Positions 55,022-63,626 of a stretch of DNA of 64,000 nt are shown here, piece after piece. The stretch lies in assembly GCF_042432445.1 (NCBI RefSeq), contig NZ_JBHLXE010000108.1, positions 222,002 through 286,001 of the forward strand. The letters run 5' to 3'. Both the position numbers and the translations under genes were made by a program. Source of the stretch: Thorsellia kenyensis (GTDB lineage Bacteria; Pseudomonadota; Gammaproteobacteria; Enterobacterales; Thorselliaceae). The notes below the pieces were generated by a model, which saw only the letters and a program-made list of their open reading frames with translations, had not been told where the DNA came from and did no database searches. The stretch's first letter is position 1, and each line of letters starts with the position of its first letter.

Positions 55022-56116
55022 ATGATGGTATTAAAACGGCAGATCACCTCGCATTTGAATAAAAAAAGCAAGACTAGACAAAGACGTGGCACCAACCGAA
55101 CCACCATGCAAGATGTTGCTAAGCAAGCTCAAGTGTCTGCAAGTACTGTCTCTCTTTATTTAAGAGATCCTAAGGGTGTATCTCCTAGTAAGGCAAGTCA
55201 AATCAAAGCAGCAATCGATAAATTAAATTATGTGCCTAATTTATTGGCAGGAGGGCTAGCGGCGACAAAAACTAGAGTCATCGCGGTAATCGTCCCTTCA
55301 TTAACAAATGCTTTTTTTGCTCAAACAGTCAGTGCCATGCAGCGTTATTTAGATCAAAAAGGGTATCAGTTACTGATAGGCGATTCAGATTATGATGAAG
55401 ACAAAGAGTATGAACTAGCTAAAACTTTCTTAGCATGGTCCCCTTTAGGTCTCGTCATGACCGGTGCTAAGCACAGCGATGCATGTGAACGCTTATTAAA
55501 ATCTACCCAGACAAAAATTGTTCAAACTTGGGAATTGACCGCTTCACCTGATTTTTTTCAAGTGGGATTTTCTCACTACAATGTAGGAAGGTTGGCAGCA
55601 TCTCATTTATTTAGCTTAGGCAAAAAAAAGGTAGCTTATGTTGCCGCGAATCTCTCTTTTGATAGACGCGCTACTGAGCGTGGCCAAGGTTTTTGTGAAA
55701 CTTGGGATAGACTAGCCAAAGAACCGCCTACTATTATCGATATCGAGGGGCAAGTAAGCCCTGTAAGTGGTGTTAAAGCACTCAGTGAACTTCTATCACA
55801 AGCACAGGCATTTGATGCAGTTTTTTGTTCTAATGACATCATTGCAATGGGTTTAATGCTAGAAGCTACAAGGCGTGATATCAATATACCCAATACACTC
55901 AGTGTAATTAGTTTTGGTGATCTGCCCTTTGCTGAAATTTTATCTCCTGGTCTTACGACTATTCGTCCACCGAGTGAGTTAATCGGTCAGCATGCCATTG
56001 ATGCCATCCTAGACAGCGATACTCAAAACCCTCGCTTATTGCAAGGTTTATCAAAAGAAGGTAAAAATGCGCAAGTAGATTTGGCTTTTGAATTAGTTAT
56101 AAGAGGAAGTAGCTAA
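55022..56116 (+). CDS. LacI/GntR-type transcriptional regulator of the SQ locus
   Basis: 364 residues. A basic N-terminal extension (about 25 residues) precedes a LacI-type helix-turn-helix (MQDVAKQAQVSASTVSLYLR) and hinge (YVPNLLAGGLAATKTRVIAV). The periplasmic-binding-protein-like effector domain follows (PSLTNAFFAQTV, VFCSNDIIAMGLM, SFGDLPFAE). Overall closest in style to GntR of gluconate metabolism, which fits a sugar-acid-like effector such as sulfogluconate, sulfogluconolactone or SQ. A second ATG at 55025 is better spaced from AAGGA. Divergent from the catabolic operon and convergent with the TRAP genes. Confidence 0.85.
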   Translation: MMVLKRQITSHLNKKSKTRQRRGTNRTTMQDVAKQAQVSASTVSLYLRDPKGVSPSKASQIKAAIDKLNYVPNLLAGGLAATKTRVIAVIVPSLTNAFFAQTVSAMQRYLDQKGYQLLIGDSDYDEDKEYELAKTFLAWSPLGLVMTGAKHSDACERLLKSTQTKIVQTWELTASPDFFQVGFSHYNVGRLAASHLFSLGKKKVAYVAANLSFDRRATERGQGFCETWDRLAKEPPTIIDIEGQVSPVSGVKALSELLSQAQAFDAVFCSNDIIAMGLMLEATRRDINIPNTLSVISFGDLPFAEILSPGLTTIRPPSELIGQHAIDAILDSDTQNPRLLQGLSKEGKNAQVDLAFELVIRGSS

Positions 56117-56184
56117 ATACTGTTCTGAATGATTCTCTATTGAAAGAACCAATTTAATTCGTTTTTAACTGCTTGAATGGGTTC

Positions 56185-56224
56185 TTTTAATGATTGAAAA
56201 TATGACTACTTTCAATCATTAAAA
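56185..56224. terminator. Bidirectional terminator between the regulator and dctP
   Basis: TTTTAATGATTGAAA / TTTCAATCATTAAAA, a 15-bp perfect stem with a 10-base loop between convergent genes. Confidence 0.7.
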
Positions 56225-56260
56225 TGTCATAATGCTAATAGAATACAAATCATATAGCGA

Positions 56261-57340
56261 TTAGTTTAATTGATACTGATAAGTCTCATCGAGTGATTTC
56301 TTACAGTTAGCAATTGTTTGTTCAAAGCGTGTTAACCAAACTTGACCTTCTTCCCCTGATTCTTTTAAGAAGAAATCACGCACTGGTTTTGATGCATCAA
56401 TAAAGGCTTGTTTTTCTTCAGCAGATGGGTTGTAAACAGTACCGCCTGTTTTTTTGAACTCTTCATAAGCTGCATATTCATTATGTTTAGGAAATGCACG
56501 TAAGTATTGATTTTGTGCAGCAATACCATCAATCACAATTTTTTTCAAATTGTCAGGCATGTCTTTGAATTTTGCGTCATTAAATACCCAAGCGCCGCCC
56601 ATATAAGCATGCTCATCTAATGTGATGAATTTAATGCTTTCATTGAAACGGTTCATAACGATATCAACCACACCATTTTTTGTTCCATCCACTACCCCTG
56701 TTGATAGCGCAGTATAAACTTCAGGCCATGCTAAAGGCGTTGGTGAACCACCAAATGTTCTAACTAGTTCTTGTTGGATTTTAGCTGGAACAGTTCTTAA
56801 TTTTAAACCATTCACATCTGCAGGCGATTTAATTTGTTTTTTGGTCGTCGCCATACTCCTCCAACCACCTGAGTTAGATACCATCATTAAACGTACATTT
56901 GGAGCATTTTCTAACAATTTTGCTCTCACATCTTTAATAAGGGCTTCATCATCGTATACACACTCAGCGATACGATCATCTGGAAGTAAATAAGGTAAAT
57001 CAAAAGCACCTATTGGATCCCAAAAGTTAGCTAATTCAGGAATTGTGGTTTGGAAATAATCATATAGTTCTTGTTGAACCCCAGAGATACACTCTTTAGC
57101 TGAACTACATAATTGACCAGATGGGTAAATTTCTACTTCAATTGCACCATTTGAGCGTGATTCAACATGGTTTTTGAATACTAATAAAGATTGGTGGTTA
57201 TAGCCATCTAAGCTTGTTACATGTGGAGCTATGATGGTGTAATCCGCAGCCATTGCAGCGGATGACATGAAGCACACTGAACCAATAAGTGCAGCTAAAC
57301 CTTTTTTGATGAAAGAAGTTTTAGAACTATTTTTAGACAT
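56261..57340 (-). CDS. TRAP transporter solute-binding protein (DctP family), probable SQ binder
   Basis: Periplasmic receptor of a Na+-driven TRAP importer. Signal peptide at residues 1-31 (ending AAMA). DctP core: LPYLLPDDR, NGLKLRTVPAKIQQELV with the ligand Arg in KLRT, TPLAWPEVYTALSTGVVDG. In C4-dicarboxylate TRAP receptors that Arg clamps the carboxylate; here it might clamp a sulfonate (inference). 359 residues. Last gene of the dctQ-dctM-dctP unit, an unusual order since P commonly comes first. Confidence 0.87.
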   Translation of the reverse strand: MSKNSSKTSFIKKGLAALIGSVCFMSSAAMAADYTIIAPHVTSLDGYNHQSLLVFKNHVESRSNGAIEVEIYPSGQLCSSAKECISGVQQELYDYFQTTIPELANFWDPIGAFDLPYLLPDDRIAECVYDDEALIKDVRAKLLENAPNVRLMMVSNSGGWRSMATTKKQIKSPADVNGLKLRTVPAKIQQELVRTFGGSPTPLAWPEVYTALSTGVVDGTKNGVVDIVMNRFNESIKFITLDEHAYMGGAWVFNDAKFKDMPDNLKKIVIDGIAAQNQYLRAFPKHNEYAAYEEFKKTGGTVYNPSAEEKQAFIDASKPVRDFFLKESGEEGQVWLTRFEQTIANCKKSLDETYQYQLN

Positions 57341-57401
57341 AACGTATTTCCTTTTTTAAGAATTAAAACAAGAAACTTCAATGGGTATTACAGCATTTAT
57401 A

Positions 57402-57435
57402 GACTTTCTGACTATAGCAATATATTCAGAAAGTC
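57402..57435 (-). repeat. Intercistronic hairpin between dctM and dctP
   Basis: GACTTTCTGA / TCAGAAAGTC, a 10-bp perfect stem with a 14-base loop in the 106-base gap. It may protect the dctP message so the binding protein exceeds the membrane parts. Confidence 0.5.
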
Positions 57436-57446
57436 GAATTTCTACA

Positions 57447-58736
57447 CTACATTAATCCAGCTAATTGTGGTAGGCCGATGATTAATGCAGGGAATATTGA
57501 GATAAGAATGATAATCAATACATGACTTAATAAAAATGGCAGTATTGCTTTAGTGATTTTTTGGATAGGTTCTCCCGAAATTCCCGCTGCAACAAATAGT
57601 ACAAGACCCATAGGTGGTGTAGCTAAACCGATAGATAAGTTAACACACATTACAACACCAAAATGAACAGGGTCAACACCAGCAGCGATTAATGCAGGCC
57701 CAAAGATAGGAGCGAAAATTAGAATAGCAGGGCCAGCATCAAGGAACATACCTATGATAAATAACAGTAAATTCACTATTAAGAATAAAACAATTGGGTC
57801 ACTTGAAATCCCGTTGAAAAATTGAGTCACAACTTTTTCGACACCAGAAAAGCTGATCGCTGATGCGAAACCTGTAGCTGCTGCCACAATAATTAACACT
57901 GCAGCTGCATTTACTGAAACTTTAGCGAAAAGTGCGTAGGTACTTTTCAGGTTTGTGGTTCTCATGATGAATACAGATAAAACAATTGAGAACAGAACAG
58001 CGATTGCAGCCGCCTCGGTAGGAGTAAATATTCCACCGTAAATACCACCTAAAATAATTACTGGGGTTAAAAGGGGTAAGAAAGCCAATTTAAAACTCTG
58101 CCATCTGTCTTTTAACGGCGCTCTTGCAATCATTTCTACTTCAGGATATTTTCGCATTTGTATGCGGTTAACTATCATTAAGCCTACACACATAAGTAAT
58201 CCAGGAACAATTCCGCCCATAAACATAGCGGCAACAGATGTCTTCATGGTAAATGCATAAATTAACATGATCCCTGATGGGGGAATTATGGTCCCTAAGA
58301 CGGTTGAAGCAGCAGTTAAAGCTGCAGCATAGCTCTTATTGTATTTATATTTTACCATCTCAGGAATAAGCATATTACCTATTGCAGAGGTTGCTGCTAC
58401 GGAAGAACCTGTTAATGCCCCAAAAATCGTAGCGGTAAGAATAACAACATGACCTAATCCACCTTTCATGTGTCGTACACATGTTTGAGCGAAGTTAATA
58501 ATTCTAGTGGTAATACCACCGCTAGACATACACTCACCAGCAAGCATGAAGAATGGTAGCGCCAAAAGTAAAAAATTATCTAAGCCGGAGTAAGTTCTTC
58601 CATAAAGTACACCGATGAATTTGGACTTATCAGCTTCAAAAAAAGCTATCATTGGCGATAAGCCAAGGGCAAAAAGAACAGGTGCGCCGATTGCTAAAAA
58701 GATTAAAAAATAAAGTAAAAATAGTGGTGAAATCAT
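57447..58736 (-). CDS. TRAP transporter large permease (DctM family)
   Basis: 429 residues, about 12 hydrophobic helices, the Na+/substrate-translocating subunit. LPFFMLAGECMSSGGITTRI, GALTGSSVAATSAIGNMLIP, GIYGGIFTPTEAAAIAV and LATPPMGLVLFVAAGI are DctM signatures. 17 bases separate it from dctQ. Confidence 0.93.
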   Translation of the reverse strand: MISPLFLLYFLIFLAIGAPVLFALGLSPMIAFFEADKSKFIGVLYGRTYSGLDNFLLLALPFFMLAGECMSSGGITTRIINFAQTCVRHMKGGLGHVVILTATIFGALTGSSVAATSAIGNMLIPEMVKYKYNKSYAAALTAASTVLGTIIPPSGIMLIYAFTMKTSVAAMFMGGIVPGLLMCVGLMIVNRIQMRKYPEVEMIARAPLKDRWQSFKLAFLPLLTPVIILGGIYGGIFTPTEAAAIAVLFSIVLSVFIMRTTNLKSTYALFAKVSVNAAAVLIIVAAATGFASAISFSGVEKVVTQFFNGISSDPIVLFLIVNLLLFIIGMFLDAGPAILIFAPIFGPALIAAGVDPVHFGVVMCVNLSIGLATPPMGLVLFVAAGISGEPIQKITKAILPFLLSHVLIIILISIFPALIIGLPQLAGLM

Positions 58737-58753
58737 AAGAGGTATCCTTTTAA

Positions 58754-59314
58754 TCAGTCAGTTGATTTTTCTATAATATCGACTGTTTCACTTTCATAAT
58801 GCTTTTGGATGGTTTGTTTGTCTGAAAAAAGAAGGTGAAGACAAATGAGTAATTTTTCCAAAGCTGCAAAGCAGGTCAACCCAAAGAAAATAGGTGCAAT
58901 ACCATAAAGCCAAAACATTTTAATTGGTAAACTATCCGCCGTTACATTACCTTTTAAAAAATGTTGGTAACCAAAATAAATCCAGACACTAAAAGTAATT
59001 ATGGCAATGATGTGAGTTAAAAACATTAAAAGTACGTGGAGTCTGGTGCCTTTAATTAAGTCTGTAAATAGCGTCATTGCAATATTTTGATTGGCGAGAT
59101 AAACCATCGGCAAACAGAGGTATGTCATATAGATCATTAAAAATCTTGATACTTCATCTGTCCAATCTAAAGGCATATTTAAAATGTATCTGAATCCAAT
59201 CTGGCAAATGACAATAACTGTCATTGCCAGTAATAATACCCCACTTAATTGCGCAAAAAATTTCGCAACGGGATGATTTATTTTCCCTAATATATTTGCA
59301 GTTTTAAGTAACAT
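58754..59314 (-). CDS. TRAP transporter small permease (DctQ family)
   Basis: 186 residues with four hydrophobic segments and the DctQ motif NMPLDWTDEVSRFLMIYMTYL. First gene of the TRAP operon; GGAG precedes the ATG. A promoter and an AGCGCT operator-like site lie upstream. Confidence 0.9.
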   Translation of the reverse strand: MLLKTANILGKINHPVAKFFAQLSGVLLLAMTVIVICQIGFRYILNMPLDWTDEVSRFLMIYMTYLCLPMVYLANQNIAMTLFTDLIKGTRLHVLLMFLTHIIAIITFSVWIYFGYQHFLKGNVTADSLPIKMFWLYGIAPIFFGLTCFAALEKLLICLHLLFSDKQTIQKHYESETVDIIEKSTD

Positions 59315-59371
59315 AATTTCTCCATACTTAACTAATTCAAACTTAGTATTCAGTATTTTATTTCATTGTTT

Positions 59372-59400
59372 AAATAGTCGAATCAAAATTATGTAGTCAA
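59372..59400 (-). promoter_or_regulatory. Possible promoter of the TRAP operon
   Basis: On the minus strand TTGACT and CTATTT are separated by 17 bases, about 60 bases upstream of dctQ. The -10 match is moderate. Confidence 0.4.
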
Positions 59401-59451
59401 CGTCAAGTTATTGCAGGTGACTAATAATTAACCGAAAAGAGTAATGCGATA

Positions 59452-59469
59452 TTTCGTAGCGCTATGATG
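59452..59469. promoter_or_regulatory. Operator-like dyad upstream of the TRAP operon
   Basis: TTTCGTAGC-GCTATGATG around AGC|GCT, 6 of 9 symmetric matches, sharing the 10-base core TCGTAGCGCT with the site at 54710-54727. It sits about 140 bases upstream of dctQ, beyond the proposed promoter, so looping or another promoter is possible. The rest of the gap 59315-59670 shows no gene. Confidence 0.65.
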
Positions 59470-59670
59470 AAATAAAAGCATATGTAAAGTCTACAATTAT
59501 TTAACTAAAATGTGACATCAAGCGTGTTTTTGTTAATAATGCGTTAAGAGTGTAAAGAATAATAGACGAACAAGAGATGTTTAATCTTGTTAACATACAT
59601 AGAAAAGTTTTAGAATCGAGAGTATTTATAAATGAGAGCAAAAAGCGTCTATAAGTTAAATTCAAAAAGA

Positions 59671-59694
59671 AAAACCCCACATGTGTGGGGTTTT
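59671..59694 (-). terminator. Intrinsic terminator of groES-groEL
   Basis: AAAACCCCAC / GTGGGGTTTT stem with loop ATGT, 26 bases after the groEL stop, with T run on the minus strand. Confidence 0.88.
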
Positions 59695-59720
59695 ATTAAG
59701 ACTTGAATACTATAGACGAA

Positions 59721-61373
59721 TTACATCATACCGCCCATACCACCCATACCGCCCATGCCACCCATACCGCCGGCCATGTCAGCTGCATTATCAGATTTTG
59801 GTAAATCTGTAATCATACACTCTGTAGTAATCATAAGACCAGCAATTGACGAAGCGTATTGTAGAGCAGAGCGAGTCACTTTAGTTGGGTCTAAAATACC
59901 CATTTCAATCATATCACCATATTGTTCAGTCGCAGCATTATAGCCTTGGTTGCCTTTAGATGATTTGACTTGGTTTACAACGACAGATGCTTCTTCACCT
60001 GCGTTCGTTACGATTTGGCGAAGAGGTGCTTCCATCGCACGTAAGGCAACTCGGATCCCAACAGTTTGATCTTCATTTTCACCCGTTAAGTGCGCTATTG
60101 AAGCAGCTGCACGGACAAGAGCAACACCACCTCCTGGTACTACACCTTCTTCAACGGCTGCGCGTGTCGCTTGAAGTGCATCTTCAACGCGTGCTTTTTT
60201 CTCTTTCATTTCTATTTCAGTAGCGGCACCGACTTTAAGAACAGCAACTCCACCAGCTAATTTAGCTACGCGTTCTTGTAATTTTTCTTTATCGTAGTCA
60301 GATGTTGCTTCTTCGATTTGTTGACGAATTTGTGCCACGCGACCTTTGATATCAGCATCATCACCGATACCATCAATAATTGTTGTATTATCTTTATTGA
60401 TTACAACGCGTTTAGCTTGACCTAAATCGTCTAGTGTTGCCTTTTCAAGTTCTAAGCCTATTTCTTCTGAAATTACAGTCCCTTTAGTTAATACTGCGAT
60501 GTCTTGAAGCATCGCTTTGCGGCGATCGCCAAAACCAGGTGCTTTAACTGCTGCAACTTTAACAATACCACGCATAGTATTAACAACAAGAGTAGCTAAA
60601 GCTTCACCTTCAACATCTTCAGCGATAATAACAAGTGGTTTACTTGCTTTAGCAACAGCTTCTAATATAGGAAGTAATTCACGGATGTTACTGATTTTTT
60701 TATCTACAAGAAGAATGTAAGGAGAGTCTAATTCAACAAGACCAGCTTCCGGTTTATTGATGAAATAAGGTGAAAGATAACCGCGGTCAAATTGCATACC
60801 TTCAACGACATCCAATTCATCTTCAAGTCCAGTGCCTTCTTCAACTGTAATAACACCTTCTTTACCTACTTTTTCCATAGCTTGAGCAATTAAAGTACCC
60901 ACTGTTTCATCTGAGTTTGCAGAGATAGTCCCTACTTGGGCAATTGCTTTAGTATCTTCACATTTAACAGAAAGTTTTTTCAACTCTTCGACTGCAGCAA
61001 CTACAGCTTTGTCTATACCACGTTTTAAATCCATAGGGTTCATACCAGCAGCAACAGCTTTAAGACCTTCTGTTACGATAGATTGAGCAAGAACAGTCGC
61101 TGTTGTTGTACCATCACCTGCCGCATCATTCGCTTTAGAGGCTACTTCTTTTACCATTTGAGCGCCCATATTCTCAAACTTGTCTTCTAGTTCAATTTCA
61201 CGAGCAACTGACACACCATCTTTTGTGATAGTAGGAGAACCAAAAGATTTATCTAATACGACGTTACGTCCTTTAGGTCCTAATGTCACTTTTACTGCAT
61301 TTGCAAGTATGTTTACGCCATTTAACATTTTGATGCGAGCATCGTTTCCAAATTTAACATCTTTAGCTGCCAT
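59721..61373 (-). CDS. groEL: Chaperonin GroEL
   Basis: 60-kDa subunit of the folding chamber. KDVKFGNDARIKML start, VTLGPKGRNVVLDKSFG, ATP-binding DAAGDGTTTATVLAQ, and the C-terminal GGM repeat tail. 550 residues. Follows groES by about 90 bases. The single copy here has a normal C-terminal tail. Confidence 0.99.
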   Translation of the reverse strand: MAAKDVKFGNDARIKMLNGVNILANAVKVTLGPKGRNVVLDKSFGSPTITKDGVSVAREIELEDKFENMGAQMVKEVASKANDAAGDGTTTATVLAQSIVTEGLKAVAAGMNPMDLKRGIDKAVVAAVEELKKLSVKCEDTKAIAQVGTISANSDETVGTLIAQAMEKVGKEGVITVEEGTGLEDELDVVEGMQFDRGYLSPYFINKPEAGLVELDSPYILLVDKKISNIRELLPILEAVAKASKPLVIIAEDVEGEALATLVVNTMRGIVKVAAVKAPGFGDRRKAMLQDIAVLTKGTVISEEIGLELEKATLDDLGQAKRVVINKDNTTIIDGIGDDADIKGRVAQIRQQIEEATSDYDKEKLQERVAKLAGGVAVLKVGAATEIEMKEKKARVEDALQATRAAVEEGVVPGGGVALVRAAASIAHLTGENEDQTVGIRVALRAMEAPLRQIVTNAGEEASVVVNQVKSSKGNQGYNAATEQYGDMIEMGILDPTKVTRSALQYASSIAGLMITTECMITDLPKSDNAADMAGGMGGMGGMGGMGGMM

Positions 61374-61462
61374 GTTATTTCCTTTTAATAATAAGTTTTA
61401 ATGAGTTAATGACTAAAATAGTTGTCTACTATTTATGGTTTGAATCAAGTTGAGAATTGAAA

Positions 61463-61753
61463 TTACTCAACAATCGCTAAAATATCGCTTTCTGATAAGA
61501 TTAAAACTTCTTGGTTATCAATTTTTTCAGTTTTAACACCATATCCATCATTAAAAATAACGGTATCACCAACTTTTACATTCATAGGCGCAGTTTTACC
61601 ATCATCAAGTAAACGGCCAGCACCTACTGCGATAACTTTACCACGGGTAGATTTAGCTGCCGCAGAACCGGTTAGAACAATTCCACCTGCTGATTTAGAC
61701 TCAACTTCAAGACGCTCAATGATAACGCGATCATGTAAAGGACGAATTTTCAT
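61463..61753 (-). CDS. groES: Co-chaperonin GroES
   Basis: 96 residues from ATG 61753 (AGGAG upstream); the open frame to 61813 is leader. MKIRPLHDRVIIERLEVE, mobile loop SAGGIVLTGSAAAKS and GDTVIFNDGYGVK. Caps the GroEL ring. First gene of the operon. Confidence 0.98.
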   Translation of the reverse strand: MKIRPLHDRVIIERLEVESKSAGGIVLTGSAAAKSTRGKVIAVGAGRLLDDGKTAPMNVKVGDTVIFNDGYGVKTEKIDNQEVLILSESDILAIVE

Positions 61754-61898
61754 GAATAATGCTCCTATATTAAAAAGATTTAAGTTAAATAAAAACGATT
61801 CAACACCTATCAAAGGTAGTTAAATACGAAGATATTCGTATATCATCAAAGATGATTACACGCATTTGTAAAGGTAATTTGAACTACCACTGCTTGAA

Positions 61899-61926
61899 AT
61901 GTTGGGATCAAATAGAAAACTTCAAG
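61899..61926 (-). promoter_or_regulatory. Sigma-32 (heat-shock) promoter of groES-groEL
   Basis: On the minus strand CCCCTTGAAG and CCCAACAT are separated by 13 bases, close to the RpoH consensus CTTGAA-N13-15-CCCCAT. It is about 145 bases upstream of groES; two small dyads lie in the leader (ATACGAA-GATA-TTCGTAT at 61824-61841 and ATCATC-AAA-GATGAT just after). Confidence 0.75.
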
Positions 61927-62096
61927 GGGACAAGTAAAAAATAATTTTAATTTTTTTATTCTTAATGCTATCTTTTGAGGGAAGTTAGCAGACAAAGGAT
62001 GTTTAAGCAATAGAAATAGTAACCGAACAAGTATATTAACTGACTTGAACTATTAACATAATCGTTTCAGACCATTTTCATCGTAAGGCAGAATCT

Positions 62097-62699
62097 ATGT
62101 TTGATTTATTCTCTACCACTATGTTACTTTTTTTGATTTTAGATCCTCTCGGTAATCTTCCGATTTTCATGTCAGCGTTGAAATATTTAGATCCCAAAAG
62201 AAGGCGAATTATAGTTATTCGAGAACTAATGATAGCTCTTTTTGTGATGCTACTTTTTTTATTTGCCGGTAATTCTATTTTAGGCGTATTGAATTTAAGA
62301 CCCGAAACCGTTTCAATTTCGGGGGGGCTTATATTATTTTTGATTGCAATAAAAATGATCTTCCCTACATCCGAAAACAATAGTTTAGGATTAAGAGTTG
62401 GAGAGGAGCCATTTATTGTCCCACTCGCTATCCCTTTAGTTGCTGGGCCATCGATACTTGCGACTTTGATGCTGCTTTCTAATCAAAAATCAACAGATAT
62501 TTCTAATTTGGTGATCGCACTATTGGTCGCTTGGGCTCTCTCTGCAATTATTTTATTGATGTCGAATGTCTTACTTAAATTGCTGGGTAGTAAAGGAATC
62601 AATGCCTTAGAACGCTTAATGGGGCTTATTCTTATTATGATATCCACACAAATGTTTTTAGATGGCATTAAAACCTATTTTTTGGCTTGGACTTCTTAG
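62097..62699 (+). CDS. yhgN: MarC-family inner-membrane protein YhgN
   Basis: 200 residues, six hydrophobic helices. LILDPLGNLPIFMSALKYLDPKRRR cut as family motifs at the N-terminus, RPETVSISGGLILFLIAIKM, EEPFIVPLAIPLVAGPS and NALERLMGLILIM. Close to YhgN rather than MarC itself. Function in the family is unclear. Confidence 0.92.
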   Translation: MFDLFSTTMLLFLILDPLGNLPIFMSALKYLDPKRRRIIVIRELMIALFVMLLFLFAGNSILGVLNLRPETVSISGGLILFLIAIKMIFPTSENNSLGLRVGEEPFIVPLAIPLVAGPSILATLMLLSNQKSTDISNLVIALLVAWALSAIILLMSNVLLKLLGSKGINALERLMGLILIMISTQMFLDGIKTYFLAWTS

Positions 62700-62755
62700 T
62701 TTAGAATTAAGTCATTTGGCTGTAACATCTTACGCGATTATGTAAGAGAAATTTA

Positions 62756-63103
62756 TTATGGTATTATGCCATTAAAAAGTAGAGTGCAACGATTGCCTGA
62801 ACTGCAAAACGCTAGCACTGGCGAAGGCAGTTTAGCTATGTTATTGTGAAAAAGTTTGCAGTCATGATGGGTCATCTCCTTGGTGACGACGGGTTGATAA
62901 ATAATTTCAAGTCCAAGAGCCCTGGCCGCAGTCATAATGCTTGATGCCGTAGCCTGATTCTCACCAAGTTCATAATCAGGTAGGTTAATAATGACACTTT
63001 TAAAACCTGCATTCGCGACATGTTGCATATCATTGGGTTCAAGTGCCGAGTGAACAAATAAAGTTTCAGTCAATTGCAACAAATTAGGTAATGAGTTATT
63101 CAT
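62756..63103 (-). CDS. DUF442 (beta-lactamase-hydrolase-like, protein-tyrosine-phosphatase fold) protein
   Basis: 115 residues from ATG 63103 (AAGG upstream; GTG 63112 alternative). Cys-based phosphatase-like loop LAFCSSGNRCTLL near the C-terminus, after ANAGFKSVIINLPDYELGEN, both typical of the DUF442 family. In sulfide-detoxification genes this domain is found fused or adjacent to a metallo-beta-lactamase persulfide dioxygenase. The protein ends only 10 residues after the phosphatase loop arginine-leucine region, shorter than many relatives. Likely in one unit with the DsrE gene 42 bases upstream. Confidence 0.8.
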   Translation of the reverse strand: MNNSLPNLLQLTETLFVHSALEPNDMQHVANAGFKSVIINLPDYELGENQATASSIMTAARALGLEIIYQPVVTKEMTHHDCKLFHNNIAKLPSPVLAFCSSGNRCTLLFNGIIP

Positions 63104-63145
63104 AAAAAACACCTTAAATATTTTTAGGGGGATGTGGCGTTTTGA

Positions 63146-63511
63146 TTAAGGCCTTATGTAATGAAAGCCTTGTGCTTGTAATAGAGCTAATTGGTAAACT
63201 CCTGAAGAAATGACACAAGCCCTTTTGATTAACTGGTTGGATTGAAGATTCATGCCATTTAAAGAGTTTTGACAAGCTAGAAGCTCCACATTCTTTGGTA
63301 AAGCCTCCCAATCGGTGTTCACTTTTTTTTCACTATTTTGCACAAGCGTTTTAACTGCATCACTATTGAAAACAACACAAATTTTAACATTGTCATTAAA
63401 TCCAGGATGACATTTATCTTCTGTGTTTTGTATTTCTTTAATCAAGTTTTTAATGTTTTTGAAGACTATGTTTTCTCGTGTTAATTCTGCACTGTGAAAT
63501 ACGATTTTCAT
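63146..63511 (-). CDS. DsrE/DsrF-like sulfur relay family protein
   Basis: 121 residues from ATG 63511 (GGAGG upstream). N-terminal MKIVFHSAELTRENIVFKNI, VCVVFNSDAV-like strand and the family cysteine in VELLACQNSLNGMNL, C-terminal SSGVYQLALLQAQGFHYIRP. The pattern is that of the stand-alone YchN/DsrE-like group that carries sulfur on a cysteine or has an unknown role. Lies between a DUF442 gene and a decayed metallo-beta-lactamase-fold gene. Confidence 0.8.
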   Translation of the reverse strand: MKIVFHSAELTRENIVFKNIKNLIKEIQNTEDKCHPGFNDNVKICVVFNSDAVKTLVQNSEKKVNTDWEALPKNVELLACQNSLNGMNLQSNQLIKRACVISSGVYQLALLQAQGFHYIRP

Positions 63512-63626
63512 TAAGGTAACCCTCCAGAAAAGATAAAACTCAGAAAAATTCTTTTGAATAATGTTCAATTGGGTTCAACACTTTCTTTTAAACTATCATG
63601 AGGATAGTCAGCTTTTCATATCAAAA

